Shown one piece after another: positions 62,478-64,000 of a stretch of 64,000 nt of DNA. The DNA comes from Kitasatospora phosalacinea (GTDB lineage: Bacteria; Actinomycetota; Actinomycetes; Streptomycetales; Streptomycetaceae): the NCBI RefSeq assembly GCF_030268885.1, contig NZ_BSSA01000011.1, positions 124,001 to 188,000 of the forward strand. The letters run 5' to 3'. The number at the start of each line of letters is the position of its first letter. The first letter of the stretch is position 1. The translations under genes and the position numbers were made by a program. The notes beneath the pieces are model-generated. The model had not been told where the DNA came from, did no database searches, and saw only the letters and a list, made by a program, of their open reading frames with translations.

Positions 62478-64000
62478 ATGAGTAGCCTCTTCGATGACCT
62501 CCCGCTCCCCGGCTTCGAGCGCCCCGCCGTCGGGTCGAGCCCCCGCCCCGCAGCTCAGCAGTGGTCCGAGGAGGAGGCGCCGCCGCCGGACGAGCCGTAC
62601 GACGACGCACCGTACGACCCCGGGTACGGCGAGGAGGACATCCCCGACGGGCTGTTCGCCACCGACCACGCCGCCGAGGCCGAGCGCGACGCCTGGCACC
62701 GCAACGGCGCCGCCCGGACGGTGGTCGACCCGGCGCAGCTGCTGGAGGGCATGAACGACCCGCAGCGCGAGGCCGTGCTGCACGCCGGGTCGCCGCTGCT
62801 GATCGTGGCCGGCGCGGGCTCCGGCAAGACCCGGGTGCTCACCCACCGGATCGCCCACCTGCTGGCCGCCCGCGGCGTGCAGCCCGGCGAGATCCTGGCG
62901 ATCACCTTCACCAACAAGGCCGCGGGCGAGATGCGCGAGCGCGTCGAGGCGCTGGTCGGCCCGCGCGCCAAGGCGATGTGGGTCTCCACCTTCCACAGCG
63001 CCTGCGTGCGCATCCTGCGCCGCGAGGCCAAGCAGCTGGGCATGAACTCCAGCTTCTCGATCTACGACTCGGCGGACTCGCAGCGCCTGATGGCCCTGGT
63101 CTGCCGCGACCTGGACCTCGACCCCAAGCAGTTCCCGCCGAAGTCCTTCACCTCCAAGATCAGCAACCTCAAGAACGAGCTGATCGACGAGGAGACGTAC
63201 GCCGACCAGGCCGCCAACGAGACGGAGAAGAAGCTCGCCGAGGCGTACTTCCTCTACCAGCGGCGGCTGCGCGAGGCCAACGCCCTCGACTTCGACGACA
63301 TCATCATGACCACCGTCAACCTGCTGCAGGCCTTCCCCGCCGTCGCCGAGCACTACCGGCGCCGGTTCCGGCACATCCTGGTCGACGAGTACCAGGACAC
63401 CAACCACGCCCAGTACACGCTGGTGCGCGAACTCTCCGGCGGCTCCGCCACCCACGCGCCCCGGATGACCGTCGACGGCGACTACGTCAACCCCGCCGAG
63501 GCGCACCTCGCGCAGATCCCGCCCGCCGAGCTGTGCGTGGTCGGCGACGCCGACCAGTCGATCTACGCCTTCCGCGGCGCGACCATCCGCAACATCCTCC
63601 AGTTCGAGGAGGACTACCCGAACGCGACGACGATCCTGCTGGAGCAGAACTACCGCTCCACCCAGACCATCCTCACCGCCGCCAACTCGGTCATCGAGCG
63701 CAACACCAACCGCCGCAAGAAGAACCTCTGGACGGCCGGCGACCAGGGCGAGCAGGTCGTCGGCTACGTCGCCGACGACGAGCACGGCGAGGCCCAGTTC
63801 ATCGCCGAGGAGATCGACCGCCTCACCGACGCCGGCCACGCCCGCCCCGGCGACGTGGCGATCTTCTACCGCACCAACGCCCAGTCCCGGGTCTTCGAAG
63901 AGGTGTTCATCCGGGTCGGCCTGCCCTACAAGGTCGTCGGCGGCGTGCGCTTCTACGAGCGCAAGGAGGTCAAGGACGTCCTCGCCTACCTGCGCGTCCT
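62478..64000 (+). CDS. pcrA: ATP-dependent DNA helicase PcrA/UvrD (5' part, cut by window end)
   Basis: Superfamily 1A 3'-5' helicase for repair and replication-conflict resolution. The 507 codons present include an acidic, disordered ~85-residue N-terminal extension, Q motif MNDPQREAV, Walker A AGAGSGKT (112-118), motif Ia ITFTNKAAGEMRERV, motif II VDEYQDTN, motif III GDADQSIYAFRGA and motif IV ILLEQNYRST. The frame is open at base 64000, so motifs V and VI lie beyond. ATG 62478. Confidence 0.95.
   Translation, partial: MSSLFDDLPLPGFERPAVGSSPRPAAQQWSEEEAPPPDEPYDDAPYDPGYGEEDIPDGLFATDHAAEAERDAWHRNGAARTVVDPAQLLEGMNDPQREAVLHAGSPLLIVAGAGSGKTRVLTHRIAHLLAARGVQPGEILAITFTNKAAGEMRERVEALVGPRAKAMWVSTFHSACVRILRREAKQLGMNSSFSIYDSADSQRLMALVCRDLDLDPKQFPPKSFTSKISNLKNELIDEETYADQAANETEKKLAEAYFLYQRRLREANALDFDDIIMTTVNLLQAFPAVAEHYRRRFRHILVDEYQDTNHAQYTLVRELSGGSATHAPRMTVDGDYVNPAEAHLAQIPPAELCVVGDADQSIYAFRGATIRNILQFEEDYPNATTILLEQNYRSTQTILTAANSVIERNTNRRKKNLWTAGDQGEQVVGYVADDEHGEAQFIAEEIDRLTDAGHARPGDVAIFYRTNAQSRVFEEVFIRVGLPYKVVGGVRFYERKEVKDVLAYLRV

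Overview
The window is high-GC actinobacterial chromosome. Gene order and gene content point to Streptomycetaceae (Streptomyces or Kitasatospora): whiD, bldM and a SigD-type sigma factor sit beside guaB, guaB3 and guaA, and there is a groES-groEL1 operon with CIRCE operators and a His-tailed GroEL1. Third codon positions are nearly all G or C and GTG starts are common. The sequence alone does not settle the genus. I see no rRNA or tRNA gene, insertion sequence, integrase or CRISPR array. Most of the window looks like conserved chromosomal core, with accessory surface-glycan genes at its left end.

Layout. 0-7.4 kb: a surface-polysaccharide locus with an aminouronate-type UDP-sugar dehydrogenase, a processive membrane GT2 synthase, and on the opposite strand a Tat lipoprotein deacetylase, a membrane-anchored CBM3-GH16 protein and a LamG membrane protein. 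7.4-16.4 kb: ABC-F ATPase, rplM-rpsI, glmM, a second LamG paralogue, coaA, glmS and acpS. 16.4-24.8 kb: nnr, alr, an alpha/beta hydrolase and the t6A-modification genes tsaE, tsaB, rimI and tsaD. Between tsaE and tsaB lie a 64-codon ORF behind an iron-box-like operator and a convergent L,D-transpeptidase-like protein without its catalytic cysteine. Two copies of a hairpin-ended repeat flank nnr. 24.8-30.8 kb: a deacetylase lipoprotein, an SAM methyltransferase, groES-groEL1 and a LysR regulator.

30.8-36.3 kb: the developmental regulators whiD and bldM (with a near-perfect sigma-BldN promoter), then sigD, guaB and guaB3. 36.6-41.4 kb: two active-looking membrane Ser/Thr kinases with a pseudokinase between them. 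41.4-50 kb: a semialdehyde dehydrogenase, a GMC flavoprotein, a zinc-ribbon membrane protein, guaA and a DoxX-Rieske fusion. 50-54 kb: a PspC-domain operon divergent from a PspC-histidine kinase/response regulator pair. 54.2-62.3 kb: a cell-surface glycosylation cluster (acyltransferase, three GT-C-type membrane proteins, a polyprenyl-phosphate GT2). 62.5-64 kb: the 5' part of pcrA, cut by the window edge.

The genes group into cell-envelope construction (UDP-GlcNAc and D-Ala supply, surface glycans, deacetylases, PspC signalling), translation and tRNA modification, purine synthesis and developmental control. The observations I rate highest are the iron-box microprotein, the catalytically degenerate transpeptidase-like protein, the pseudokinase between two kinases, the DoxX-Rieske fusion with an internal twin-arginine motif, the left-end polysaccharide locus, and the paired repeats around nnr.
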